A stretch of 64,000 nucleotides of DNA from Candidatus Jettenia caeni (GTDB lineage: Bacteria; Planctomycetota; Brocadiia; Brocadiales; Brocadiaceae). Below are positions 1-8,387 of the stretch, piece after piece; position 1 is the first letter of the stretch; every line of letters begins with the position of its first letter. The notes below the pieces were generated by a model. That model was not told where the DNA came from and did not search any database. It worked only from the letters and a program-made list of their open reading frames with translations. Where the stretch lies: positions 930,401 through 994,400 of the forward strand of contig BAFH01000003.1 in assembly GCA_000296795.1 (NCBI GenBank). The letters are read 5' to 3'. A program made the translations under genes and the position numbers.

Positions 1-108
1 GAAAAGGTTAAAGAGATATTCCTGTCCACCGCTACTGACCTGAAGCGTGAGCGATATTTTCAGGGATACGGCCTTGTAGATTTAATGAGGGCTATTCAAT
101 CTGTATAA
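1..108 (+). CDS. C-terminal end of a subtilisin-like (S8) protease, partial
   Basis: An open frame enters from the left edge and stops at TAA 106-108, giving 35 residues. The segment GYGLVDLMRAIQSV resembles the last helix of peptidase S8 domains, where G-x-G-x-V/L-D-x-x-x-A-V/I follows the catalytic serine region. No catalytic residue lies inside the window, so the family rests on this short C-terminal match alone. A good ribosome-binding site (aagggagg) follows directly and serves the next gene 15 bp downstream, so the two are probably co-transcribed. Confidence 0.5.
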   Translation, partial: EKVKEIFLSTATDLKRERYFQGYGLVDLMRAIQSV

Positions 109-123
109 TGAAGGGAGGATAGT

Positions 124-1461
124 ATGCAAGACTTGAAAGGTTTTCCTTATTTTGAAGTGGAATTTAGCAAGAGGGGTGAGGTGCATGATCAGAATCAGGT
201 GAAAGAATTGATAGATTTTCTCGCACAAAGCGGTACCTCTGATCTGTTCGTCATCTCGCATGGATGGAATAATGATATGTGCGATGCCCGCAATCTTTAT
301 ACGCGGTTCTTCGGCTGTATGCGCCATGTGATAAATTCGGGGATAATGGCCGGTATCGACGCGCGTAAGTTTGCCATTATGGCTGTACTCTGGCCCTCAA
401 AGAAATTTGCTGAGAAAGACCTCATTCCAAGCGGCGCTGCAGGCGCTGAATCGCCGATAACCAACGATCTCCTCAGGCAAGAGCTTGAAGAAATGAAGGG
501 TGTATTTGATGATCCCCAGGCAGATGCGGTTCTCGATAAGGCAAAGCTGTTGGTGCCAAAACTTGAAGATAGCCCGAAAGCCCGGAAAGAGTTTACTGAT
601 TTGTTGCGTTCAATACTGCCGAAAGAAACCTCTGTAGATATTGACGCATCGAGTGATTTTTTTAAGCTTCCCGGCGATGAGGTCATCAACCGCCTGAGTA
701 AGCCTGTACCGATCGTGGAGTCAAAACCGATATCAAGCGGCAGGGCCGCAGCAGGCGGGAGCGGTTCATCTGTAAGCATGGGAGGCGCGGCTGGACTCAT
801 ACAGTTCTTTAGCGGAATTAAATCGGGTGTGCTTAACTTGCTCAACTACTTGACGTACTATGAGATGAAGGAGCGATCAGGTATCGTTGGCAGTACGGGA
901 GTAAATCAGGTGCTCAGAAAAATCCTTGCTCAGAATCCGGATATTAAGACTCACTTAATCGGTCATAGTTTTGGTGGCCGCCTGGTCACTGCTGCCGCTG
1001 CCGGGTCTGAAGGTCAATTGCCTGTTAAGGTGAGTACGATGACACTCTTGCAGGCGGCCTTTTCGCATTATGGTTTCTCGGAGCATTATGACGGAGTGAA
1101 TGATGGATTCTTCCGCAGGGTGATAATAAACAAAACGGTAACAGGACCGATCGTGATCAGTTGTACCCGAAATGATAAGGCTGTTGGGAAGATGTATCCG
1201 CTTGCTTCATTAATTGCAGGGCAGATTGCAGCAGCGCTTGGCGACAAGAATGATAAGTACGGTGGCATTGGCCGTAACGGCGCCCAGAAAACGCCCGAAG
1301 CCAGTGAAGGTATCCTCCTTAATCTTAACAGCCAGGATTCTTATCAGTTCCAGCCGGGTAAACTGTATAATCTGAATTCCGATGCGGTCATCAAAGACCA
1401 TTCTGATATATGCCATAACGAAATTGCATACGCGATATTTAACGCGGTTGCAAAGACGTAG
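124..1461 (+). CDS. Alpha/beta hydrolase (lipase/esterase-like), substrate unknown
   Basis: The 445-residue protein has no signal peptide. An N-terminal segment around residues 43-50 (ISHGWNN) looks like the oxyanion-side strand of alpha/beta hydrolases. The nucleophile elbow GHSFGG lies at residues 280-285, predicting Ser282 as the catalytic serine. A histidine near the C-terminus (HSDICHNEIA) could complete the triad. Between these lies a long insertion with a Ser/Gly-rich linker around residues 205-225. The start follows a strong ribosome-binding site at 111-118. It follows a subtilase end closely, suggesting an operon of a protease and a hydrolase. The fold is well supported; the substrate cannot be read from sequence. 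Confidence 0.65.
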   Translation: MQDLKGFPYFEVEFSKRGEVHDQNQVKELIDFLAQSGTSDLFVISHGWNNDMCDARNLYTRFFGCMRHVINSGIMAGIDARKFAIMAVLWPSKKFAEKDLIPSGAAGAESPITNDLLRQELEEMKGVFDDPQADAVLDKAKLLVPKLEDSPKARKEFTDLLRSILPKETSVDIDASSDFFKLPGDEVINRLSKPVPIVESKPISSGRAAAGGSGSSVSMGGAAGLIQFFSGIKSGVLNLLNYLTYYEMKERSGIVGSTGVNQVLRKILAQNPDIKTHLIGHSFGGRLVTAAAAGSEGQLPVKVSTMTLLQAAFSHYGFSEHYDGVNDGFFRRVIINKTVTGPIVISCTRNDKAVGKMYPLASLIAGQIAAALGDKNDKYGGIGRNGAQKTPEASEGILLNLNSQDSYQFQPGKLYNLNSDAVIKDHSDICHNEIAYAIFNAVAKT

Positions 1462-1708
1462 CACGGTTTAAAACAGAAGACTACAGGGAAATAGTTACGG
1501 ACGTATCATCTTTGTATGAGGTATCTTTGTGTTCCGCATTTTATCAGGAGAATCAATCACATAGGGTTGGGTCTCACAATTCCCTGTTTAGGGATCTTAA
1601 AGTTATGATGGTAGAGAATCGATCATAAAGCAGTGGGCAGCCGAAGGCAACCGTTAACCTCATCGGCTGTTGGGGCGGCGATATGCCACAGGATACAAGA
1701 TGTCCGCA

Positions 1709-3214
1709 CTAACGGCGGTGGGATTCATTAAGGATGCCTCCCAGCACGCCGCGCAGGATTTTCCGGCCGATCTGGCTGCCAACAGCTCGCGCAGTTTGCT
1801 TTGCCATAGTCTCAATCATCCCCTGACGACGCTTGGTACCCCACAACCATTCTCTCAGCCTGACGCCAATGTCGCTACTTTTTTCAGTTTGCGGGGTGGA
1901 AGGGCCGGGGGGTGCGGCATCAGGCGCTGAAGCGGTCACGCCTTGCGTTTTACGGGCGAGAATTTCGTGCGCCGATTCCCGATTGATTGCATTGTCATAC
2001 TTAGCTCCAACAGGACTGCGAGAACGCACTACAGCACGCTCTTCCGGCGTAATCGCTCCCATGCGGCAGCGCGGAGGGCAGATGAGAGTGCGTTGTACCG
2101 GCATTGGAATGCCTTTCTCCTGCAGAGTCGAGACCAGCGCCTCACCAGTGCCAAGTTGTGAGATTACCTTGGCTACATCTATGCCTGGGTTCTCCACGAA
2201 GGTCTCAGCCGCCGTGCGTACCGCTTTCTGGTCCCGCGGAGTGAAGGCGCGTAATGCGTGCTGAATGCGGTTACCGAGCTGGCCAAGGATGTCGCCGGGT
2301 ACATCGTCGGGGAACTGCGAGCAGAAGTACACTCCTACGCCTTTGGAACGGATGATGCGCACAACCTGCTCAACTCGTTGTTTCAGCGCCGGCGGTGCAT
2401 CGTCGAATAATAGGTGCGCCTCGTCGAACATAAACACCAGCCTGGGTTTGTCAAGGTCGCCAACTTCCGGCAGGTTTTCAAATAGCTCCGACAGCAACCA
2501 CAGCAGGAAGCTTGAATACAGGCGTGGCTTCAGGATTAAGTGATCAGCGACGAGGATGTTGATCATGCCGCGGCCATTAAGGTCAGTACGCATGAGGTCG
2601 GTGAGTTCCAGCGCCGGTTCGCCGAAGAAACAGTCACCGCCGTCCTGTTCCAGGCGTAAAAGGGCGCGCTGGATTGCGCCGACTGAAGGCATACTGATGA
2701 ATCCGTAATTGGCAGATATCTGTTTTCGGTTTTCGGCCAGGAAGCTGAGCAAAGCACGCAGATCGTCAAGGTCGAGCAGTAGCCAGCCATAGTCATCGGC
2801 CAGCCTGAAGGCTATATCGAGCACGCCGGATTGGGTATTGTTGAGCTCCAGCATACGGCTGAGCAGGGTAGGGCCGATCTCGGATACAGTGGCGCGCACC
2901 GGATGGCCGTATTTGCCATAGAGATCCCAGAATACCACCGGGTTAGGTTCGTCAACGTAGCCTTCGACACCGATCTGCTGTACGCGTTGCATGATCTTAT
3001 CGTTCAAAGTACCGGCAACAGCGAGGCCGGCGATATCGCTTTTCACATCAGCGAGGAACACTGGCACTCCCAGACGCGAAAAGCCTTCCGCTATCACCAT
3101 CAGTGACACCGACTTGCCGGTACCGGTAGCACCGGTCACTAAGCCATGACGGTTGCCGTATTTAACAAGCAAGTGAATGGGCTGCTCACCCTTACCGATA
3201 AGTATTTGGTCCAT
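1709..3214 (-). CDS. HerA-like NTPase of the DUF853 family
   Basis: This 501-residue protein is a P-loop NTPase. Walker A GATGTGKS is at residues 28-35 and a Walker B/DEAH-like segment (LVFMFDEAHLLFDD) lies around residue 260. Overall order and length match the DUF853/YjgR family, HerA/FtsK-type ATPases predicted to act as hexameric motors on DNA or protein. No HerA N-terminal HAS barrel is obvious and no NurA nuclease gene is adjacent, so a role in end resection is not supported. The Pro/Gln-rich stretch near residues 415-430 looks like a linker. The start at 3214 is preceded by AGAGGAG. It converges with the hydrolase gene upstream in the window. Confidence 0.85.
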   Translation of the reverse strand: MDQILIGKGEQPIHLLVKYGNRHGLVTGATGTGKSVSLMVIAEGFSRLGVPVFLADVKSDIAGLAVAGTLNDKIMQRVQQIGVEGYVDEPNPVVFWDLYGKYGHPVRATVSEIGPTLLSRMLELNNTQSGVLDIAFRLADDYGWLLLDLDDLRALLSFLAENRKQISANYGFISMPSVGAIQRALLRLEQDGGDCFFGEPALELTDLMRTDLNGRGMINILVADHLILKPRLYSSFLLWLLSELFENLPEVGDLDKPRLVFMFDEAHLLFDDAPPALKQRVEQVVRIIRSKGVGVYFCSQFPDDVPGDILGQLGNRIQHALRAFTPRDQKAVRTAAETFVENPGIDVAKVISQLGTGEALVSTLQEKGIPMPVQRTLICPPRCRMGAITPEERAVVRSRSPVGAKYDNAINRESAHEILARKTQGVTASAPDAAPPGPSTPQTEKSSDIGVRLREWLWGTKRRQGMIETMAKQTARAVGSQIGRKILRGVLGGILNESHRR

Positions 3215-3295
3215 GTTCGATCTCCTCTTTGAGGATAGTAATTAAGATAATTAAAGTATTATATCAGAAATTATACAAAAATTGTGGTCAGGTAC

Positions 3296-3853
3296 TTACT
3301 TTATCTCTTCAATGTCTGAACACATTTTTGCCTGATCCGCAGAATAGGGACAGGCAGAAGAACAGTTCTGTGGCTGAAGCCAGCACTGTCCATCATGTTT
3401 GCATTGGCATATCTTCAATCCGTTCCGTTTGAGCTGGTTAGGCCAGGACGTAAAAAATGGCAACAGGGCATTACTCGTCGATGCAAACGCCTTTTGGGCA
3501 TCCTGAATACTTTGTACTTTCTCCAGATCCTCTGCGCCTGCAAAGATATGCTGCATCATATGATGGCCAGCGCCTTTTGATTCGGTTTGCATGGCTTGCC
3601 GGGCTGCATCTGTTAATTTTTGGGCTAAATCTGTAATGCCATGCAAATCTTTCTTTACTAAATGATGATAAACTTCCTGATACGTTGCGATGATCGATTG
3701 AAGATGAACAACGGTCTTTTTCCCGATGGTAATTACAGCTTCATGAGAGTGATCGTGGCCTTCATGGGCAGAAATAGTATGATCGTACATGAAAAAACAA
3801 TAAAAAAACAATAGGGTTGTCATGTATTTTTTGAAATAACTATTTTTAAACAT
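3296..3853 (-). CDS. Secreted DUF3347-like protein with His- and Cys-rich metal-binding features
   Basis: The 185-residue protein has an N-terminal signal or anchor segment (residues 10-29), then HEGHDHSHE, a likely metal-binding motif. The body is helical and the C-terminus carries the ending typical of DUF3347: a cysteine, tryptophan and WLQ, then more cysteines (CQCKHDGQCWLQ and CSSACPYS). DUF3347 proteins commonly accompany heavy-metal efflux and uptake systems and act outside the inner membrane. It is the last gene of the nickel transport cluster on the same strand, separated from the outer-membrane gene by a 75-bp palindromic repeat. A periplasmic nickel/cobalt-binding role is inference from motif and context. 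Confidence 0.6.
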   Translation of the reverse strand: MFKNSYFKKYMTTLLFFYCFFMYDHTISAHEGHDHSHEAVITIGKKTVVHLQSIIATYQEVYHHLVKKDLHGITDLAQKLTDAARQAMQTESKGAGHHMMQHIFAGAEDLEKVQSIQDAQKAFASTSNALLPFFTSWPNQLKRNGLKICQCKHDGQCWLQPQNCSSACPYSADQAKMCSDIEEIK

Positions 3854-3894
3854 CGTTGCCTCCTTCTCATGTAATGTATAGGAATTTAAATTCT

Positions 3895-3969
3895 GTAGGG
3901 CAACCCTTCAGGGTTGCTATCCCGGCGTATATATTCTGGTGGGGGAGCAAGGCTAAAGCCTTGCCCTAC
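3895..3969. repeat. Palindromic intergenic repeat, family A, copy 1
   Basis: The element starts GTAGGGCAACCCTTCAGGG and ends with GCAAGGCTAAAGCCTTGCCC plus TAC. Each end is itself a hairpin, and GTAGGGCAA at the left matches TTGCCCTAC at the right as an inverted repeat. Two further copies are at 57378-57563 and 63409-63460. It lies in the gap between two genes of the nickel cluster. Confidence 0.8.
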
Positions 3970-3996
3970 ATTTTACCTAATTGCCGAAGGTTGGAT

Positions 3997-5016
3997 TTAA
4001 AAAGATATTGAACAGGTAACTATTGCCCTGTATTCTTCCAGACCCTCAGCGCCTTGTTGATCGGATTCGTTATTCAGGTCTTTCCATGTTGGCAGCTTGA
4101 TAAGCACTCCAACACTGACGTATTTGCTAAACGTTGCCCTTAAACCCGGTGAAAAATAAAGGATTGTTCCACCCGTGTCATCCTCTTTTTCTCTGTCTTC
4201 GTTCTCATCTTTCGTCAGATGAAGCATGTTCGATTCTGCAATAATATCGAGTCGGGAGAGAAATCCGTTCTCTTTCTCGTAAATTTCATAACCGCCTGCT
4301 ACGTTAAAGCGGATTTCGTTGCCTGGTTTGCCATCATTATGCTCGGTAAAGGTAGTAAGCGATGTATCCCCGGTAAGGGTAAATTGAGGAAAGATCATCT
4401 TCGATGCGGCAAAGCCGAAATTAAAGCTGGGGGCGCCAAATCCAGGTTGCATGCCCATATCAAAAGTATTTCCTTTATCATTACGATTAGAGGTAGTGCC
4501 ACTCGGTACGGTAAAGCCTGCAAGTAATGACATCTTGATATCGTCTGTACTGTATTCTTCACCATAAGAGTCTTCCGGCCCGTAGCTATATAAACCGCGG
4601 ATACCATCTCTTTCGCCAATTTTAAAGCCATACTGAACAATAAATCCCAAATCTCCCAAACCGCTCGACATGCCCAGGTTGTCCTGATCCTTTATGGCTA
4701 CTGGTAGTGTGGCATAAACACTTAAAGCATCAGTAAAACCATAACCAACAAGGGTATTGAAAAACGTAAAGGTATCAATGTTTTCCGGTTCCGCATGGTC
4801 CCTGTGTTCGAATGGTACGTATTCAAACTTTTCGAATAGTAAAAAATTTCCTTTACCCAGAGCTAACGGAGAAGCCGTTTCAATAGGCGCTCCAGGCCCA
4901 AACGCCGTAGAAACCCCGCCATGATGGGCAAAACTACTCTGTAAATGTATTATAAAGATAAAAATGAAAAAAATAAAACATACAAAATAACGATGGTGTC
5001 TTTTTCCTGCTAACAT
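3997..5016 (-). CDS. Outer-membrane beta-barrel transporter-like protein (phenol MetA-pathway type)
   Basis: The 339-residue product has a hydrophobic signal sequence (about residues 8-30, ending SSFA), then HHGG and a series of alternating polar/hydrophobic strands ending in a C-terminal phenylalanine, as expected for an outer-membrane beta barrel. It resembles the family annotated as MetA-pathway-of-phenol-degradation/transporter, often found beside metal or hydrophobic-solute systems. It lies between nikO (140 bp upstream) and the DUF3347 gene on the same strand, so an outer-membrane port for nickel is an attractive inference. The sequence alone does not show substrate specificity. Confidence 0.6.
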   Translation of the reverse strand: MLAGKRHHRYFVCFIFFIFIFIIHLQSSFAHHGGVSTAFGPGAPIETASPLALGKGNFLLFEKFEYVPFEHRDHAEPENIDTFTFFNTLVGYGFTDALSVYATLPVAIKDQDNLGMSSGLGDLGFIVQYGFKIGERDGIRGLYSYGPEDSYGEEYSTDDIKMSLLAGFTVPSGTTSNRNDKGNTFDMGMQPGFGAPSFNFGFAASKMIFPQFTLTGDTSLTTFTEHNDGKPGNEIRFNVAGGYEIYEKENGFLSRLDIIAESNMLHLTKDENEDREKEDDTGGTILYFSPGLRATFSKYVSVGVLIKLPTWKDLNNESDQQGAEGLEEYRAIVTCSISF

Positions 5017-5155
5017 TCTATCTCCATATCTTTAAATTAGGTAATGATAATTATCAAAATCTTCTCTTTTCCAATGGCATCTGAGAAAAATACACAAGAC
5101 ACATAGGTAACATATTTATAATATTCGTGCTACTAACATCAAAAAAAATATTTAT

Positions 5156-5878
5156 TTATCTCCTTATTGCCTCCATTCCATATTGTTTTAATGCATATTC
5201 ATCATGAACTAATTCATTGGTAGGTTTGTCTGCCACGATTTTTCCTTTGTCCATGAGAACGCATCGTTGTGTAACTTCCAGAATTAAATGTAAATCATGA
5301 GAAGCCACCATAATGGCTATTGGTAAACCTTTGAGATAGGTAATTAATCTGCGCCGGTTCTTGTGATCAAGATCGTTTGCCGGCTCATCAAGGATCAACA
5401 ATTGCGGTTCCATAGCCATTGCAGCGGCTAAAGCAACACCCCGTTTCTGCCCGCCGGATAAATGATGCGGAGGCCGAAGGCTTACTTCCTTCAATTCAAA
5501 ATATGCCAACCATTTTTCTACCGTCTCGTGGGTTTTTTGTTTTGACCAACCTAAATTTCTCGGACCAAAGGCAATTTCTTCCCAGACGGAAGAACAGAAG
5601 AGCTGATCGTTTACCTGTTGAAACGTCAGTGCTACGTGACGTCTGACTTCATTAATGTTCTTATGCTCAGCAAGAGTGCGGTCTAGCACTTCCACATATC
5701 CTGAATTGGGTTTTAGCAAACCATTCAGATGCCAGAAGAAAGTAGTTTTGCCAGCCCCGCTTGGTCCGATTACTCCCACTTTCTCATGCTGATGAACGGA
5801 TAATGACAGATCAGATAGCGCCAGCCCTCCATCTTGATATCTGAAAGATAAATTCCTGGCACGGATAACACAGGACAT
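5156..5878 (-). CDS. nikO: Energy-coupling-factor ATPase of a nickel/cobalt transporter
   Basis: This is a 240-residue ABC ATPase of the CbiO/NikO class. It carries Walker A (GPSGAGKTT), a Q-loop (LTFQQVNDQLF), the signature LSGGQKRG, Walker B (LLILDEPANDLD) and an H-loop histidine (VASHD). It powers uptake with NikQ and NikM at the inner membrane. The start ATG at 5878 follows GGAG and overlaps the end of the permease gene by 68 bp, a long overlap that implies translational coupling. The neighbouring NikR gene and NikL-type subunit favour nickel over cobalt. Confidence 0.88.
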   Translation of the reverse strand: MSCVIRARNLSFRYQDGGLALSDLSLSVHQHEKVGVIGPSGAGKTTFFWHLNGLLKPNSGYVEVLDRTLAEHKNINEVRRHVALTFQQVNDQLFCSSVWEEIAFGPRNLGWSKQKTHETVEKWLAYFELKEVSLRPPHHLSGGQKRGVALAAAMAMEPQLLILDEPANDLDHKNRRRLITYLKGLPIAIMVASHDLHLILEVTQRCVLMDKGKIVADKPTNELVHDEYALKQYGMEAIRR

Positions 5879-6548
5879 AGCAAATTACTCCAAACCATAC
5901 AATACACATAAGAATAAAGAGAAAAGACAAACTACCATAAGGAACTGCAACGGTATCTTCAGCAAGGGAAGGTAACATACCGCTAAACCCGCGGGATTGC
6001 ATGGCTCGTTCGACGTTTTCAGCCTGTTCAAAACTTGCTAATAGCAAACAGCCGATTCCTTCCGCAATATTGCGCAATTGTAAAGGATGTATACCCTTTT
6101 TTGCCCCACGGGATGCTTGTGCGGCAAGCATCATCTTTAACCGTTCTGATAAGATTGGTAAAAACCGCGCAGTAAATGCTACTATATGTATCAAAACAGA
6201 CGGTACCTTTAACTTTTCAAAGGTTAACAAGATTCGTTCGAAACCAACCCAGCTAATCCAGGTGACGACCCACAACCACATAGACAACATCTTCGTTATC
6301 AAGACAGGGGCAAGAGAACGTCCCTCCTCTGTCCAAAGTAAAGTTACACCCGTTAGCAGGAAAAAAATCAATACACCCTTACAATGCCATGCGGTGATAA
6401 ACGTTTTTCTTACCACGAACGCAGCTAATACATTAATACTCACGAGACAAATGAGAAGATAAAAGAGATTATTGAGCAACCCAAGTCCTGTGAGAATTAG
6501 TAAAATAAGTATTGTGCCAAGCCGTGTTGAAGGAGGAGATATATCCAT
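5811..6548 (-). CDS. nikQ: Energy-coupling-factor transmembrane subunit of a nickel/cobalt transporter
   Basis: The 245-residue membrane protein has about five or six hydrophobic segments and the CbiQ/NikQ coupling helix region (ASRGAKKGIHPLQL and ERAMQSRGFSG). These are the two Ala-Arg-Gly-type motifs that contact the ATPase. It forms the T component bridging NikO and the NikM substrate-binding subunit. It begins 8 bp after the NikL-like gene and overlaps nikO, so the genes form one transcription unit. Confidence 0.85.
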   Translation of the reverse strand: MDISPPSTRLGTILILLILTGLGLLNNLFYLLICLVSINVLAAFVVRKTFITAWHCKGVLIFFLLTGVTLLWTEEGRSLAPVLITKMLSMWLWVVTWISWVGFERILLTFEKLKVPSVLIHIVAFTARFLPILSERLKMMLAAQASRGAKKGIHPLQLRNIAEGIGCLLLASFEQAENVERAMQSRGFSGMLPSLAEDTVAVPYGSLSFLFILMCIVWFGVICYVLCYPCQEFIFQISRWRAGAI

Positions 6549-6556
6549 TGCAGTTT

Positions 6557-6976
6557 TCAGGTTTTGGATTTTAGATTTAACAGATGTCTTATAATAAGAC
6601 CGCCTCCGGCAAGGACGACAATTCCTATTGTAATGCGAATACCGAAATAATCAAAGAAACCTTTTGTTGTTTCATGGAAAACTTCTTGCCATGCAATTCG
6701 TGTAAGGTGCCCACCTGGTGCCTCGACAATAACAAATTCAGGTTCTCCCTTTATGTCTTTTGGTAACGTCCACATCCCTTTTTCATTCAATATATCTCTG
6801 GCAAGTATGATACCATTCTCATCCACAACAGTAACCACAGCGCCAGAGGCCGGGGAATGATCGCTGAAATTGGCATGTAACTTTCCTCCTTCGGAAGATA
6901 CATAAAGTCCGTGGGCGTTTGCCACGGAAGGCAGTAAAAAAAGGAGGGAAGAAATACAGAAAAGAACGATCTTCAT
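6557..6976 (-). CDS. NikL-like accessory subunit of the nickel transporter
   Basis: This 139-residue protein has a signal peptide (ending VANAHG), a small periplasmic beta domain of the carboxypeptidase-regulatory/NikL type (residues 22-95), and one C-terminal transmembrane helix (about residues 112-133). Small proteins of this type (NikL or NikN) replace or assist CbiN in ECF nickel transporters. Its start overlaps the nikM stop by 4 bp and its stop precedes nikQ by 8 bp. His22 just after the predicted cleavage site could bind metal, as the exposed N-terminal histidine does in NikM-type subunits; that is inference. Confidence 0.7.
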   Translation of the reverse strand: MKIVLFCISSLLFLLPSVANAHGLYVSSEGGKLHANFSDHSPASGAVVTVVDENGIILARDILNEKGMWTLPKDIKGEPEFVIVEAPGGHLTRIAWQEVFHETTKGFFDYFGIRITIGIVVLAGGGLIIRHLLNLKSKT

Positions 6977-7581
6977 ATGACAATTCCCAGTAATGATGGT
7001 TTAACTTTTTGGAGAAAAAATACTAGCCAAAAACTGATAGCGCCTTCTACGATAGCGATGGGAATATGACCCAGAAAGACTAGTTTGGCGAGAGGCATAA
7101 GCGCCGTATGAGTCGTGGATAGCGCTACATAGAGTAAAATAGCCGAAATCAGGATAGTTCCTCCTCCGATAAGTGATCCTATCCATGGACGTTTTTTAGG
7201 GGAAGATTGTTTTATCCAATGACGTCCAAGCATTCCCATTATGGCGCCAGGCAATGCCATAATGGAAATATTGATTCCCAAAACTGTCAGGCCACCAAAG
7301 CCGATTAACAATGCCTGGAGTAAAAGACCTACTGTTACTATGGTTAAAGCGCCCCAACCAAGTAGCAGCCCGGCCATGCCACTGAGCACAAGATGCATAC
7401 TGAATGGCCCGACAGGTATATGGATTGTTGAACCAGCAAAAAAAGCAGCCGCAACTACCCCGTAAGCGCCTACCTGATCAGCTCGCAAACGGCGAACAGA
7501 TATTACCAACGCGGGTAAGGCTATTGCCCAGCCTATTCCAACAACATATGGGGAGAGAATCCCGTCACTGATATGCATCAA
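6973..7581 (-). CDS. nikM: Substrate-specific subunit of the nickel ECF transporter
   Basis: This 202-residue integral membrane protein is of the CbiM/NikM family. It starts MMHISDGILS; the conserved N-terminal Met-His-(Ile)-x-Asp-Gly places His near the N-terminus, where it coordinates Ni(II)/Co(II). Several hydrophobic helices follow. It is first in a nikM-nikL-nikQ-nikO operon. Candidate NikR half-sites are at 7597-7623, immediately upstream. No cobalamin riboswitch was seen in the 35-bp leader or the preceding gap, which with NikR next door favours nickel control. Confidence 0.88.
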   Translation of the reverse strand: MMHISDGILSPYVVGIGWAIALPALVISVRRLRADQVGAYGVVAAAFFAGSTIHIPVGPFSMHLVLSGMAGLLLGWGALTIVTVGLLLQALLIGFGGLTVLGINISIMALPGAIMGMLGRHWIKQSSPKKRPWIGSLIGGGTILISAILLYVALSTTHTALMPLAKLVFLGHIPIAIVEGAISFWLVFFLQKVKPSLLGIVI

Positions 7582-7596
7582 AAACCTCCTCCAATG

Positions 7597-7623
7597 GTAA
7601 TACAGTTATTATTTTAGTGTTAC
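7597..7623. promoter_or_regulatory. Candidate NikR operator half-sites upstream of nikM
   Basis: GTAATAC (7597-7603) and GTGTTAC (7617-7623) are separated by 13 bp. Each matches half of the GTGTTAC-N13-GTAACAC type site known for some NikR proteins, but here the halves are in the reverse order. The site lies 15-42 bp upstream of the nikM start, where repressor binding would block transcription. Confidence 0.45.
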
Positions 7624-7636
7624 TGCTATAAAAAAT

Positions 7637-7675
7637 AAGTCCCCTGCCTTTTGCCTCGCAAAAGGTGGGGGACTT
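7637..7675 (-). terminator. Rho-independent terminator of nikR
   Basis: AAGTCCCC pairs with GGGGACTT, and the inner CCTTTTGC pairs with GCAAAAGG around a 3-base loop. On the minus strand the hairpin is followed by a T-rich run (plus-strand 7628-7636 ATAAAAAAT). It lies 8 bp beyond the nikR stop and separates nikR from the nikM operon. Confidence 0.85.
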
Positions 7676-7683
7676 ACTCCTGT

Positions 7684-8100
7684 TTACAGTATTTCTTTTC
7701 CTGTTGTTGTCATCGCAAACCCGCCGTGTTTTACCCCTTTTGCAGATTTTAACTTCCCGTACAATTCGTCTATTGCTTTCGGTTTGCCTTTTACCACAAT
7801 GATCTCTAAACAGTTATCATGGTCCAAATGGATATGCTGGGTAGAGAGGATGATGTCATGGTAATCATGCTGGATATCGATAAGGAAATTCGTTAATTCC
7901 CTTTTATGATGATTATAGACAAGGGTAATTGATCCGGTAACCTCTTTCCCTTCCTGCCACTCTTTTTTAACCAGGTCATCTCTAATCAGGTCTCGTATGG
8001 CCTCTGAACGGTTCGTGTATTTTTTCTCTTTTATACACTCATCAAACCTTTGCAGCAATTCCTTTTCGAGAGAGACTCCAAATCTTACTAAACTTGACAT
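7684..8100 (-). CDS. nikR: Nickel-responsive ribbon-helix-helix regulator NikR
   Basis: This is a 138-residue NikR. An N-terminal ribbon-helix-helix domain (residues 1-48) carries the DNA-contact strand VRFGVSL, giving Arg-Gly-Ser as exposed contacts. The C-terminal ACT-like domain contains the nickel ligands in HIHLDHDNCLEIIVV (His, His and Cys) plus an upstream His in the tetramer interface region (HHKREL). The start is placed at 8100 rather than the upstream in-frame ATG at 8112, because an AGGA motif sits 5-8 bp before it and the length then fits the family. It represses nickel uptake when nickel is abundant. A 12/14 match to a non-enteric NikR operator lies just upstream. Confidence 0.93.
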   Translation of the reverse strand: MSSLVRFGVSLEKELLQRFDECIKEKKYTNRSEAIRDLIRDDLVKKEWQEGKEVTGSITLVYNHHKRELTNFLIDIQHDYHDIILSTQHIHLDHDNCLEIIVVKGKPKAIDELYGKLKSAKGVKHGGFAMTTTGKEIL

Positions 8101-8120
8101 AGTATTCCTCATTATTATTG

Positions 8121-8147
8121 ATGCTACGGTTTTTAATATTGTAACAC
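8121..8147. promoter_or_regulatory. Candidate NikR operator upstream of nikR (autoregulation)
   Basis: ATGCTAC (8121-8127), 13 bp, then GTAACAC (8141-8147) matches the inverted repeat GTGTTAC-N13-GTAACAC at 12 of 14 positions. It is 21-47 bp upstream of the nikR start. The Arg-Gly-Ser contact strand of this NikR is the type reported for this operator class in Geobacter. Confidence 0.55.
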
Positions 8148-8247
8148 TGATAGTAGTAATGTCAATGGGTTTCTCATATTTTCGATAAGCCCTCAGGTAA
8201 CCTTTTTCGGTACGGCAAGTGCAGGTATTGTAATTTTAGGATAATTA

Positions 8248-8387
8248 TAGTATCAAATAGATGAAACCGGACGGAATATAATGAAACCAAATACAATGAG
8301 TCATGATTTGATTGTGCCATTACGGACAAACGAGTTTGTCCGTGCCACCCTATCAGAAATACGTTCGGTTTCATATCTTGAGTACTA
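8248..8387 (+). mobile_element. MITE-like element, family B, copy 1 (TA target duplication)
   Basis: The 140-bp element starts TAGTATCAAATAGATGAAAC and its complementary right end reads TAGTACTCAAGATATGAAAC; about 21 of 28 terminal positions agree. A TA dinucleotide flanks both sides (8246-8247 and 8388-8389). The core holds GGACAAACGAGTTTGTCC, a near-perfect palindrome. It contains no ORF. An inverted-orientation copy is at 38164-38304. TA duplication and TAGTA ends fit non-autonomous IS630/Tc1-mariner derivatives. Confidence 0.8.

Noticed and set aside
1620-1670. Terminator between the hydrolase and DUF853 genes
   Set aside because: A weak CAGCCGA/TCGGCTG stem exists but there is no T-run on either side.
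7576-7684. Cobalamin riboswitch upstream of the CbiM/NikM gene
   Set aside because: The space is too short and holds only a terminator and half-sites; no B12-box-like sequence was seen.
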